DNA of 64,000 nucleotides from Clostridia bacterium (GTDB taxonomy: Bacteria > Bacillota > Clostridia > Christensenellales > Aristaeellaceae): assembly GCA_017549335.1 (NCBI GenBank), contig JAFYVB010000010.1:1-64000 (forward strand), written 5' to 3'. This document shows positions 23,693-31,497 of this stretch, in pieces. The translations under genes were made by a program, and so were the position numbers. Within the stretch, counting starts at the first letter, position 1. Each line of letters begins with the position of its first letter. The notes beneath the pieces were generated by a model. It had not been told where the DNA came from. It worked only from the letters and a program-made list of their open reading frames with translations, and ran no database searches.

Positions 23693-24639
23693 TTTTCCGT
23701 CGCCATACAAACGGCGCGTCCTAAATTATCGGCACTGACGCTGCATGAATATCCTTCGGGAACACAAAACACTGCGCCGTGTTCCCCCATGGGGACGGAT
23801 AAAACATAGGCTGTTTTATTCTCCCGCTCCAAGGTTATGCCTCCGTACCTTTCCAGTGCCGAGAGATATTCCTCAAGGCACCAATCCATTATGCGCATGA
23901 TGAGCGCATGCTCCCGTCCCACATAACGGAAATGCAATTCTTCGTTGTTGACCCCCGTAGCGCTGCTTTTTTCAGGCGGATAGCGGCGGATAAAACCGAA
24001 CCTCCATGCATTTTCCCGCAGCCAGCGTCCGTCCTCGCTGCGATCCAGCGGATCGGGATAAGACCAGTCCAGCTCGCCCGTAAATTTCAGATCAAAAGCT
24101 GCAGACAGCTGATGTTCGCCTTTGCCGCTGTCCGGTACGTCTGTGCGTGCCTTGTTCAGCGCCTGCGATGCCGGCATCAGCTTTCTGTATTGCTCGAAGG
24201 TTTCATTCTGCAAGGCATACTGGGCGCTGGGTGCGCGCATTCCGTCGGTGATCCATGTACGTACCAGCGGATTTTCGGCACACAGATCACACAGTGCGTA
24301 GATGGTTTCCTCCGACAGATTCACTGTCTGCGCCGCGGGAACATACAAGCCCACCAGCTTGCGCACGTTGCGTGCCTGCTGCACGGGCATATCATGGGGA
24401 AGCGGTGAATTGACACCGATACAGAGCAGCTTGCCTTTGAGAAGCGTTTCCCGATCAAAAAAGAAATTCTGCGTGTCGCCCGACACTTCCGCACCGGCAT
24501 AAATCACAATATCCTTGGTCTGGGCAAGTTTTATTCTGCTGTTTTGCGGCATTTCCTCTCCGTAATATGCGCCCGTCAGCAGCATGAGCAGCAGCCCGGC
24601 CAGCAAAAGCCTCAGCGAGCGGCGATAGCTTATTTCCAT
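23689..24639 (-). CDS. VanY-family D-Ala-D-Ala carboxypeptidase
   Basis: The 316-residue protein has an N-terminal membrane anchor (residues 8-26). Its peptidase domain shows the zinc-binding pattern G-E-H-Q-L-S-A-A-F-D and the second block N-E-E-L-H-F-R-Y-V-G, as in VanY/DacB-type DD-carboxypeptidases that trim peptidoglycan stem peptides. The usual Gly in the first block is Ser here. W-L-R-E-N-A-W-R-F-G-F precedes the second block, as in the family. The gene overlaps the rho stop by 4 nt in convergent orientation. A role in spore or vegetative wall turnover cannot be separated. Confidence 0.87.
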   Translation of the reverse strand: MEISYRRSLRLLLAGLLLMLLTGAYYGEEMPQNSRIKLAQTKDIVIYAGAEVSGDTQNFFFDRETLLKGKLLCIGVNSPLPHDMPVQQARNVRKLVGLYVPAAQTVNLSEETIYALCDLCAENPLVRTWITDGMRAPSAQYALQNETFEQYRKLMPASQALNKARTDVPDSGKGEHQLSAAFDLKFTGELDWSYPDPLDRSEDGRWLRENAWRFGFIRRYPPEKSSATGVNNEELHFRYVGREHALIMRIMDWCLEEYLSALERYGGITLERENKTAYVLSVPMGEHGAVFCVPEGYSCSVSADNLGRAVCMATEN

Positions 24640-24706
24640 CGTTCATCCCTCCTGCATATACTCTTCCCCATGTATATCATCTTAATACCTGCAGAAAGGC
24701 TCCATT

Positions 24707-25744
24707 ATGCACATTACCGTATCCTCCTTCGGTCGCATCGGCGACCGGGAAGCTCAGCTATATACCCTCACCAACACGTCCGGCGCCTCCGTCAGCCTGT
24801 GCGATTTCGGAGCGCACCTGGTATCCGTCTGTGTGCCCGATAAAACAGGCTGCATCAAGGACGTTTGTCTTGGTTTTGACAATGCCGCAGCCTATGACGC
24901 CGTGGAATACAGCTTCTTTGGCGGCACCATCGGCCGCGTAGGCAACCGCATCGCAGGAGGGCATTTTACGCTCTGCGGCCAAGCCCATCAGCTATATCGC
25001 AATAACGGCGAAAATACGCTCCACGGCGGCCGTTTGGGCTTTGACAGGAACTGGTGGCAGGGTGAGATCAAAGACGAAAATACGGTGATTTTCAGCCGTA
25101 TAAGCCCGGACGGCGAAGAGAACTTCCCCGGCAGGATGACCGTTTCCGTTGCCTTCAGCTGGTTGGAAGACAACACCCTGCGCATTGAATACACCGCCGT
25201 AAGCGATCGGGATACGCTGTGCAATCTGACCAACCACGCCTATTTCAATCTGGGCGACACTTCAAACATCCTCGATCATACGGTTACGGTTTATGCCGAT
25301 CGCATCACCCAGGTGCGGGAAGATCTGATCCCCACGGGCATCGATGAGCCTGTCGATCACCTGCCCTGCGACCTGCGCAAGGGCGTTGTGCTCCGCGAAG
25401 GCATCGCCCGCAGCAGCGAATATCCCATCATGATCAGTGCAAAAGGCTATGATTTTAACTATCCCATTCGCGGCGAGGGCTTCCGACTGCATGCCGAGGC
25501 TTATGCCGCCGATTCAGGACGGCTGATGCAGGTATATTCCACCGAGCCCTGTATGCAGCTGTACACCGGGCAATATATGGATGCCGCAGGCCGCGGCGGG
25601 CTTCACTACGGAAAACACGGCGGCTTCGCCATGGAAACCCAGCATCACCCCGACGCTATTCATCACCCGCAGTTCCCCACAACGGTACTCAAAGCAGGTG
25701 ATACCTATCACTCCGTTACGGAATACCGTTTTTCTCTTCGATAA
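24707..25744 (+). CDS. galM: Aldose 1-epimerase (galactose mutarotase)
   Basis: The enzyme interconverts alpha and beta anomers of aldoses in the cytoplasm. Family blocks are clear: F-G-A-H-L-V-S-V, G-G-T-I-G-R-V-G-N-R-I (substrate-binding Arg), N-N-G-E-N-T-L-H-G-G, the catalytic His in N-L-T-N-H-A-Y-F-N-L, and the catalytic Glu in the C-terminal A-M-E-T-Q-H-H-P-D-A. The length of 345 residues is normal. It appears as a single gene with its own terminator at 25760. Confidence 0.95.
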   Translation: MHITVSSFGRIGDREAQLYTLTNTSGASVSLCDFGAHLVSVCVPDKTGCIKDVCLGFDNAAAYDAVEYSFFGGTIGRVGNRIAGGHFTLCGQAHQLYRNNGENTLHGGRLGFDRNWWQGEIKDENTVIFSRISPDGEENFPGRMTVSVAFSWLEDNTLRIEYTAVSDRDTLCNLTNHAYFNLGDTSNILDHTVTVYADRITQVREDLIPTGIDEPVDHLPCDLRKGVVLREGIARSSEYPIMISAKGYDFNYPIRGEGFRLHAEAYAADSGRLMQVYSTEPCMQLYTGQYMDAAGRGGLHYGKHGGFAMETQHHPDAIHHPQFPTTVLKAGDTYHSVTEYRFSLR

Positions 25745-25759
25745 AAACAAGTACTTAAA

Positions 25760-25797
25760 AACACCCCGAAGCGATGCATGCTTCGGGGTGTTATTTG
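25760..25797. terminator. Bidirectional terminator between galM and jag
   Basis: A perfect 13-bp stem (25760-25772 with 25780-25792) has As before and Ts after, between the convergent ends of galM and the rpmH-jag operon. Confidence 0.88.
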
Positions 25798-25804
25798 TTA
25801 TTGA

Positions 25805-26755
25805 TTATTCTTCGGTGGCCTGCACTTCTTCGGCGGGCTTGTTTTCCTGTGCCTTGCGGGCGGCCTTATTCACAGTGATCACCACATGACGGTTGGGCTC
25901 TTCGCCTTCGGAATGGGTGGTAACCGCGGTATTGCCCTGCAGCGCAGAGTGCAGAATGCGGCGCTCGTAAGGATTCATGGGCTCCATGGAAACGCGGCGG
26001 CCGGTCTTGACGGCACGGTTGGCCATGCGGTTGGCCAGACGGATCAGCGCTTCCTCGCGGCGGGCACGATAGCCTTCGGTATCCAGAGTGACGCGGACGT
26101 ATTCGCCGCGGCCCTTATTGACCTGCAGGCTGGTCAGATACTGCAGCGCATCCAGCGTTTCGCCGCGGCGACCGATCAGGATGCCCTGGGTATCGCCCTG
26201 CATATTCACGCGGACGTTGCCTTCTTCATCGGTATTGACGTTCACAGCCACTTCCACGCCCATCAGCTGGGTGAGTTCCTGCAGGAAGGCCTGAGCACGA
26301 CCGGCGGCAGTGGCGGGATCCTTCTGCTCGGCGGGCTGGGCGGGCTTTTTCTCGGCAGGTTCTTTCTTTTCAGCGGGCTTCTTCGCAGGCTTCTTGGCAG
26401 CGGGCTTCTTTTCGGCAGGCTGCTTTTCTTCCTTCTTCTCGGCGGGCTTTTCAGCCTTTTCGGTGCGCTGCTTCTTCTCAGCAGGCTTCTTTTCGGTCTT
26501 GGCGCGCTGCTTCTTCTCAGCAGGCGTATCCAGAGAATCCGCAAAGAGAGAATGGGTATCCAGCGCGGGCTTTTCATCTTCGATGGCGGTTACGCGAACA
26601 CGCCACAGACGGCTGCCGAACAGGCCGAACAGACCCTTGCTGCCTTCTTCGATATCTTCAACAGTGACTTCGCCGATGGTGAGGTTCAGCTCTGCCAAAC
26701 CGGCGGAAATAGCTTCCTCACGGGTTTTGCCCGTTGCTTCAAAAAACTTTTTCAT
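25805..26755 (-). CDS. jag: Jag/KhpB RNA-binding protein (Jag-N, KH, R3H)
   Basis: The protein has a Jag-N domain (residues 1-55; G-K-T-R-E-E-A-I ... G-S-K-G-L-F-G-L-F-G). A long Lys/Glu/Ala/Pro linker follows (about 75-145) with at least six P-A-E-K-K units. Then come a KH domain (G-I-L-I-G-R-R-G-E-T-L-D-A-L-Q-Y-L) and an R3H domain (M-N-P-Y-E-R-R-I-L-H). KhpB partners KhpA to bind many RNAs and affects division and sporulation. The linker is longer and more repetitive than usual. Its start overlaps the yidC stop by one base. Confidence 0.93.
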   Translation of the reverse strand: MKKFFEATGKTREEAISAGLAELNLTIGEVTVEDIEEGSKGLFGLFGSRLWRVRVTAIEDEKPALDTHSLFADSLDTPAEKKQRAKTEKKPAEKKQRTEKAEKPAEKKEEKQPAEKKPAAKKPAKKPAEKKEPAEKKPAQPAEQKDPATAAGRAQAFLQELTQLMGVEVAVNVNTDEEGNVRVNMQGDTQGILIGRRGETLDALQYLTSLQVNKGRGEYVRVTLDTEGYRARREEALIRLANRMANRAVKTGRRVSMEPMNPYERRILHSALQGNTAVTTHSEGEEPNRHVVITVNKAARKAQENKPAEEVQATEE

Positions 26756-27810
26756 TATTTTACGCTCCCCTTCGTAGTGGTAGCAACCTGTTTTTCTTCC
26801 ATGGCTTCCTTATGATCCAGATACTTGTTCAGCGCGATGGTCTGTACGGTGGCGAAGATGTTGATCGTCACCCAGTAAAGCGCAAAACCGGCGTTGCTGG
26901 TCAAGCAGATGAAAACGGAGAAAACAGGGAAGAAGTACTTCATGAAGGCGTTCATGCCGGAATTCTGCTGCTTCTCATCGCCGGAGGGCTGAGAGGCAGG
27001 ATTCATCTTGGTCATGAGCATCTGCGTCAGGCCGGACAGCGCAGGCAGAATCAGAAGACCGTTGAAATTCTTGAACAGCGTTACGCTGAAGAGGATGAAG
27101 CTGACGTCCTTCCAGCCCGTCACATGGGAAGCTTCCTGCACATACAGAGGCATCTGCTGCAGCGCAGGGATCAGATAGGTATCGATGGTGGTCTGCATCG
27201 CACGGGCGGATTCAAAATTGAGGATCTCCGCCTGCGTCAGCTCAAGAGCAGCGGGGACGGCGGCGCGGATATTCTGCAGCATGGTTTCGATCTGCGCAGG
27301 ATCCAGCTTGGCCAGCATATCCTTCCACAAATCAGCGCCAATGCCCATCAGGGCGCCGGCGTCAACAGCAACGCTCTTGAAAGGAGAGTCGGGCATGAAG
27401 ACGTTCTTGACCCACAGGAAGCTTTCATAAACAGGCACTTCGTTGTTAAGGAAGGTTACAACCTGCTCGATCAGCTTTTCGTTGGCGATATCGCGCATGG
27501 CATAGAACATGCAGAACAGAATGGGCCACTGCAGCAGCAAAGGCAGGCAGCCGGAAAGGGGATTGTACTTTTCCTTCTGCATCAGCTCGGTCTGCTTCTG
27601 CTGAAGACGCTGCTTATCGTTGGCATATTTCTGCTGCAGAGCGTTCAGCTTGGGCTGAATCTTCTGCATTTTGCGCATGCCCTTGCGGGACTTATACTCA
27701 AAGGGGGTAAGTACAAGGCGGATGAACAGCGTAAAGCAGATAACCGCCAGGCCGTAGTTGGACGTCAGGTTATAGAACCAGTCCAGAATACTTCTCAAAA
27801 AATCGGTCAT
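26755..27810 (-). CDS. yidC: Membrane protein insertase YidC
   Basis: YidC inserts and folds inner-membrane proteins, with or without SecYEG. The 351-residue protein has the five-helix core. The first helix holds the conserved Arg (F-T-L-F-I-R-L-V-L-T-P), and a charged coiled hairpin follows (K-M-Q-K-I-Q-P-K-L-N-A-L-Q-Q-K-Y). Next are N-P-L-S-G-C-L-P-L-L-L-Q-W-P and the late helices with N-A-G-F-A-L-Y-W. There is no lipobox, unlike SpoIIIJ of bacilli. The periplasmic-side segment between helices 2 and 3 is rather long. It lies in the rpmH-rnpA-yidD-yidC-jag order. Confidence 0.95.
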   Translation of the reverse strand: MTDFLRSILDWFYNLTSNYGLAVICFTLFIRLVLTPFEYKSRKGMRKMQKIQPKLNALQQKYANDKQRLQQKQTELMQKEKYNPLSGCLPLLLQWPILFCMFYAMRDIANEKLIEQVVTFLNNEVPVYESFLWVKNVFMPDSPFKSVAVDAGALMGIGADLWKDMLAKLDPAQIETMLQNIRAAVPAALELTQAEILNFESARAMQTTIDTYLIPALQQMPLYVQEASHVTGWKDVSFILFSVTLFKNFNGLLILPALSGLTQMLMTKMNPASQPSGDEKQQNSGMNAFMKYFFPVFSVFICLTSNAGFALYWVTINIFATVQTIALNKYLDHKEAMEEKQVATTTKGSVK

Positions 27811-27813
27811 TGT

Positions 27814-28062
27814 TCAGTTTTCGTCCTTCCTGATCGTTGTTTCAACTGCATCGGGGACGGGGTCATACCCGCCCTTTGCGAAGGGATTGCATCTGAGCAG
27901 CCGTTTAGCCGCCAGATACCCGCCCTTTACCGGCCCGAAGCGCTCCACAGCCTCCATGGCATATTCCGAGCACGTGGGAATGTATTTGCACGCGGGTGGC
28001 AGGAGCGGACTTATATTCCGCTTATAGAAGCGCAGAGATTTAAGCATCATTCGCTTCATCAC
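27814..28062 (-). CDS. yidD: Membrane protein insertion efficiency factor YidD
   Basis: This 82-residue protein carries the family pattern [23 protein letters not shown] and [17 protein letters not shown], with the conserved cysteines. YidD is thought to assist YidC-dependent insertion. It is 3 nt from yidC and 24 nt from rnpA. Confidence 0.96.
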   Translation of the reverse strand: MMKRMMLKSLRFYKRNISPLLPPACKYIPTCSEYAMEAVERFGPVKGGYLAAKRLLRCNPFAKGGYDPVPDAVETTIRKDEN

Positions 28063-28086
28063 TTCTGATCACCCCGGTCTTATGCT

Positions 28087-28419
28087 TTACATATCGCGGT
28101 AAAGTTTCTGGCGGCGAAGAAGGCCGTTCATGGTCTTCTCCAACTGGTAATAGGATGCATTTGCAGCATCCGGTCGGGCCGTGAATACATAGAAGCCGCT
28201 TTTCAGCTGATCCATCTGCAGACGGAAACATTCGCGCATACGCCGTTTGACGCGGTTGCGCGTCACGGCATTTCCCACTTTCTTGCTCACCGAAAAGCCC
28301 ACCTGCAATTTGCCGGCGCGCACATACATCAGCCCCATTTCGCGGCCGCCTGCGCCTTTGCCTTTCCGGTACACATAATGGAATTGCTTGTTTTTTCGGA
28401 TGCGGAATGCTTTCTGCAT
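28087..28419 (-). CDS. rnpA: Ribonuclease P protein component
   Basis: RnpA binds the catalytic RNase P RNA and helps recognise the 5' leader of pre-tRNAs. The 110-residue protein begins R-I-R-K-N-K-Q-F-H-Y-V-Y-R-K-G. It has the signature K-V-G-N-A-V-T-R-N-R-V-K-R-R-M-R-E near the middle, and a basic C-terminal helix. It follows rpmH after a terminator-like hairpin and shares its promoter. Confidence 0.96.
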   Translation of the reverse strand: MQKAFRIRKNKQFHYVYRKGKGAGGREMGLMYVRAGKLQVGFSVSKKVGNAVTRNRVKRRMRECFRLQMDQLKSGFYVFTARPDAANASYYQLEKTMNGLLRRQKLYRDM

Positions 28420-28449
28420 GGTATTCCTTCCATGTTTTCCGGCATGGAA

Positions 28450-28494
28450 AACCCGCCCCGGTCATTTGCTCGATGGCAGGCCTCGGGGCGGGTT
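28450..28494 (-). terminator. Hairpin between rpmH and rnpA, probable attenuator
   Basis: On the minus strand an 11-bp perfect GC-rich stem (28494-28484 with 28460-28450) is followed by only a short T run (TTTT, partly from the stem). It lies between rpmH and rnpA and probably lets part of the transcripts stop after rpmH. Confidence 0.7.
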
Positions 28495-28540
28495 AAGCCA
28501 TGCTACGTCGGTCAGTCGCGCATGAAGCACGACCGCAGGA

Positions 28541-28675
28541 TTACACGGTCAGTTCCTTGCGGCCACGACGACGGCGAGCGGCCAGAACACGACGGCCGTT
28601 CTTGGTGGACATACGGGCACGGAAGCCATGCACCTTGCTGCGCTGACGCTTTTTGGGCTGATACGTACGGAACAT
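28541..28675 (-). CDS. rpmH: 50S ribosomal protein L34
   Basis: This 44-residue basic protein ([19 protein letters not shown] ... [10 protein letters not shown]) is L34, matching the family over its whole length. AAGGAGAG precedes the ATG. A near-consensus promoter lies about 95 bp upstream. It heads the operon with rnpA, yidD, yidC and jag. Confidence 0.98.
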   Translation of the reverse strand: MFRTYQPKKRQRSKVHGFRARMSTKNGRRVLAARRRRGRKELTV

Positions 28676-28771
28676 GTTATCTTCTCTCCTTACTTAATGA
28701 CATCACGCTCAGGGGCGTTTATCACAATCTTTCATTTGCTGCCGCAACTTTCGACACTAAACAGCCTTACC

Positions 28772-28800
28772 ATTATACTAATACAGGGCGAAAGTGTCAA
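28772..28800 (-). promoter_or_regulatory. Consensus SigA promoter of the rpmH operon
   Basis: On the minus strand TTGACA (28795-28800) and TATAAT (28772-28777) are separated by exactly 17 bp. It is the only fully consensus promoter noticed in the window. Confidence 0.92.
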
Positions 28801-28861
28801 GTGTTTTTTCCTTACGTGCAGGATATTTCCGGCAATTTTCCATTACTTTTTGATTACAAAT

Positions 28862-29575
28862 TTATTCGGCATAGCCCTCTTCGGGGTAGCCGCCGTCATC
28901 ATAGCCTTCCATGTCCTCTTCGCTGTAGGTCGCGCCCAGCTGCTGACGGAGCGTGCGCAGGGCATCCAGCTGCGTGGCAAGGCTGATATCGGCATGCTCC
29001 AGCATCCGGTGGAGGCTGCCCAGCGTTTCGTCGTTCAGACGGTCGCAGTCCGCCTGGGCGGCATTGCGGATATCTTCGGCATACTTTTTCGCAGTCAGGG
29101 TGATGGTATCCTGTGCCACCATCTGCGCAGCCTGATTCTGCGCATCGGCCAGCATACGGTTCGCGTGGTTCTGCGCATTGGTGATGATCTGCTGCGCCTG
29201 TTCGGCAGCGCGCTGCAATTCGCTTTCCGCCTGCGCACGGGCATTGGCCACAGCTTCTTCCGCTTCCTTCTGCGCCGTCAGACGAGTCTTCTGCGCCGCT
29301 TTGTTGGCTTCGTCCACCATTGTACGGGCTTCGGTGGCCGCCTTGGTTTCCACTTCGATACGCTGATCATCAATGCGCTGAAGCAGTTCACGCTCACGGC
29401 TCAAAAGCTTTTCCGCACGGTCGAGATCGGGATCAAGACTCGATTCCAGTTCGTCCAGCAGCTGTTCCATGCGCTGCTTATTGACCATTACCAGTCCGCT
29501 CAGCGGCACCGCTCTGCCCTCGCGGAGCATGGAGCTAATGCTGCTGATGACCGAAAACACCTTCAGTTCTGCCAT
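28862..29575 (-). CDS. Coiled-coil protein of unknown function
   Basis: The 237-residue protein is almost all helix. Residues about 45-165 are rich in Ala, Gln, Glu and Arg with heptad spacing (A-E-A-R-T-M-V-D-E-A-N-K-A-A-Q-K-T), resembling stalk subunits of ATPases or DivIVA-like scaffolds. It has a short conserved-looking N-terminus (V-F-S-V-I-S-S-I-S-S-M-L) and a Gly/Tyr/Glu-rich tail. It has no membrane segment. It is directly downstream of coaD and probably co-transcribed; its function is not known to me. Confidence 0.65.
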   Translation of the reverse strand: MAELKVFSVISSISSMLREGRAVPLSGLVMVNKQRMEQLLDELESSLDPDLDRAEKLLSRERELLQRIDDQRIEVETKAATEARTMVDEANKAAQKTRLTAQKEAEEAVANARAQAESELQRAAEQAQQIITNAQNHANRMLADAQNQAAQMVAQDTITLTAKKYAEDIRNAAQADCDRLNDETLGSLHRMLEHADISLATQLDALRTLRQQLGATYSEEDMEGYDDGGYPEEGYAE

Positions 29576-29597
29576 AATTTCCTCTCCTTACACCCGT

Positions 29598-30086
29598 TCA
29601 TTCACGGCGGGTGAGATAATTCTTAATAATTTCCGCGTTGCATTCGGGAACAAACGGCGCAATGTCTCCGCCAAAGGCAGCCAGCTGACGCACCATGGAA
29701 CTGCTCACGTCGCGAAGTGCAGGATCGCTGGGCAGATATACCACCTCAAGCTCGGGGCAAAGCAGCTTGTTAAACGTAGACCAGGGCAATTCGGTTTCCA
29801 TTTCAGCCGAGGATCGCACGCCACGCACTACCGCGTCGGCTCCCTTCAGGCGTACAAAGTCCACCAACAGCCCGTTGAAGGCTTCAACGGTGGCATTGGG
29901 AATATCCTCACACACGCGTTTGAGCAGCTCCACACGTTTTTTCTGCGGCAGAAAGCCTTGCTTATCGGGATTGATCAGCACGGCGACCACCAGCTGATCA
30001 CACAGTTTTGCTGCACGGCGGATCAAATCCTCATGTCCCCGTGTTGCCGGATCAAAGCTTCCCGGAAATATCCACAATCCCGCCAT
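29598..30086 (-). CDS. coaD: Phosphopantetheine adenylyltransferase
   Basis: CoaD catalyses the fourth step of coenzyme A synthesis, making dephospho-CoA from phosphopantetheine and ATP. The nucleotidyltransferase start F-P-G-S-F-D-P-A-T-R-G-H is at residues 7-18, and the V-S-S-S-M-V-R-Q-L-A motif lies near residue 130. The length of 162 residues is normal. The start codon lies inside the end of rsmD (35-nt overlap), and the rsmD-coaD order is common in Bacillota. Confidence 0.96.
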   Translation of the reverse strand: MAGLWIFPGSFDPATRGHEDLIRRAAKLCDQLVVAVLINPDKQGFLPQKKRVELLKRVCEDIPNATVEAFNGLLVDFVRLKGADAVVRGVRSSAEMETELPWSTFNKLLCPELEVVYLPSDPALRDVSSSMVRQLAAFGGDIAPFVPECNAEIIKNYLTRRE

Positions 30087-30648
30087 GTTCTCCCTCCGTA
30101 TTCTGGTGATATTGATAAAAGGTAATGGCCGTATCGCGGTACTGCCTTTTGTCGATCAGCGTATATCCCTCGCCGGGCTCGGGAATTACCTTCGCATCGT
30201 GTTCGATCACGATCAGCGCGCCTGCCTCCAAAATCCCTGCTTCATCCATGGCACGGCAGGCGGGATCGGTGGAGATGCGGTAAGGCGGATCGAGGAACAC
30301 CAGGTCAAACGTTTCTTTTTCTCTGCCAAGAAGCGCCACCGCCTGCAGATCCTGCATGAACAGGAATTTGACCTGTTCCCCCACCTTCAGCGATTCGATA
30401 TTCTGTTTGATGGCCTTCGCTGCTTCCCGGGAGCAGTCGCAGATCACGGCACGCTTCGCGCCGCGGCTGATGCTCTCCAACGCCAGCGCACCGCTGCCGC
30501 CATAAAGATCCAGCACACTTGCCTCACGGCAATCGCCCGAAATCATATTAAACAGCGATTCGCGGGTACGGTCCAGAGTAGGACGGGTATCCGTACCCTT
30601 GGGCGCCACAATCGTGCGCGAACGCATGGAACCGGCAATGATACGCAT
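30052..30648 (-). CDS. rsmD: 16S rRNA (guanine966-N2)-methyltransferase RsmD
   Basis: RsmD methylates G966 of 16S rRNA. The N-terminus M-R-I-I-A-G-S and the P-T-x-D-R-T-R-E-S-L-F-N motif are typical. The SAM-binding loop is D-L-Y-G-G-S-G-A-L-A-L-E, and the catalytic motif is L-D-P-P-Y near residue 121. The length of 198 residues fits. Its tail reads into coaD. Confidence 0.94.
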   Translation of the reverse strand: MRIIAGSMRSRTIVAPKGTDTRPTLDRTRESLFNMISGDCREASVLDLYGGSGALALESISRGAKRAVICDCSREAAKAIKQNIESLKVGEQVKFLFMQDLQAVALLGREKETFDLVFLDPPYRISTDPACRAMDEAGILEAGALIVIEHDAKVIPEPGEGYTLIDKRQYRDTAITFYQYHQNTEGEHGGIVDISGKL

Positions 30649-30651
30649 AAA

Positions 30652-31470
30652 TCAGATCAGTTCCTTCTTTTCCATCTGCATTCTGCGTTCCTTGCGGGCC
30701 TTCTGCTCGCGGCGGTTGTGCTTGCGGCGGCTCACACGGATGTTCCCGTGCACCAGCGCACGCAGGAAGGGACCGCGCAGATAACCCACGGCATAAGCGA
30801 TGGGCATTACAAGGCACAGAATGGGCGAAAGCTTATCCACCAGATACATCAGATCATTGCTGTTTACGCCCACCATGGTCACAAAGGGGAAGTTGATCAC
30901 GCGAACGATCACGCGCAGAATGTCTTCCAGCGTCAGGGGAGTAGCCACCGTATAATAGGCCAGCGCCTGGGAAATCTCCGTCTGGCTTTCGTAAGATGAC
31001 ACCCAGGAAGGAAGCGCGCCCAATACATAGCCCTGCTTCTGAGCAATGAAGGCGAACACCGTGCTCACGGCAAAGAAGGGAATGGCGGCGATCGCTGCCG
31101 TGAACACGCCCTTCATGGGATGATAGCACAGATCACGTTCGCTTTGGGGCACATTTTTGCCTTCATCCAAACGCTTTTGCAAGATTTCGCCAAAACCCAC
31201 GTCGGTTTCGCCCTGATTGGCGCCTTCGTTGTACAGCAGCATCATGCCCGCCAGCAGCAGACCCAGATTGAGCAGCACGCGCAAAAACGTATTATCAAAG
31301 GTCAGCGCGCCGCCCAGCATCAGGTAAATGAAGACAAACATCACCATGAAGCCAAACGTCTTGCCGGCACGCTTTGCCGCAGCCTTGCTGGCTACATTTC
31401 CCCGCAAATAGGGCATATAAACAGGCTTCATACCCTTTTTATTCTTTTTTGCATTGGTCTTGTTCTGCAT
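30652..31470 (-). CDS. Multi-pass membrane protein of unknown function
   Basis: A very basic N-terminal tail (K-K-N-K-K-G) and a basic C-terminal tail (residues about 245-272) flank about five hydrophobic helices (near 40-60, 64-82, 122-145, 185-205, 218-236). The basic tails suggest both ends face the cytoplasm or bind RNA or lipid head groups. It lies 4 nt upstream of rsmD and 27 nt downstream of alr, so it may share their transcript. I do not recognise the family. Confidence 0.6.
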   Translation of the reverse strand: MQNKTNAKKNKKGMKPVYMPYLRGNVASKAAAKRAGKTFGFMVMFVFIYLMLGGALTFDNTFLRVLLNLGLLLAGMMLLYNEGANQGETDVGFGEILQKRLDEGKNVPQSERDLCYHPMKGVFTAAIAAIPFFAVSTVFAFIAQKQGYVLGALPSWVSSYESQTEISQALAYYTVATPLTLEDILRVIVRVINFPFVTMVGVNSNDLMYLVDKLSPILCLVMPIAYAVGYLRGPFLRALVHGNIRVSRRKHNRREQKARKERRMQMEKKELI

Positions 31471-31497
31471 GGAATTTTCCTTCCGTTTTTCGGTTTA

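Noticed and set aside
21938..23710. 590-codon minus-strand frame opposite rho
   Set aside because: Low-complexity Gly/His/Gln composition typical of an antisense shadow; rho on the plus strand has all motifs.
28087..28675. Replication origin near rpmH
   Set aside because: No dnaA gene, no cluster of DnaA boxes and no AT-rich unwinding region was seen beside rpmH.
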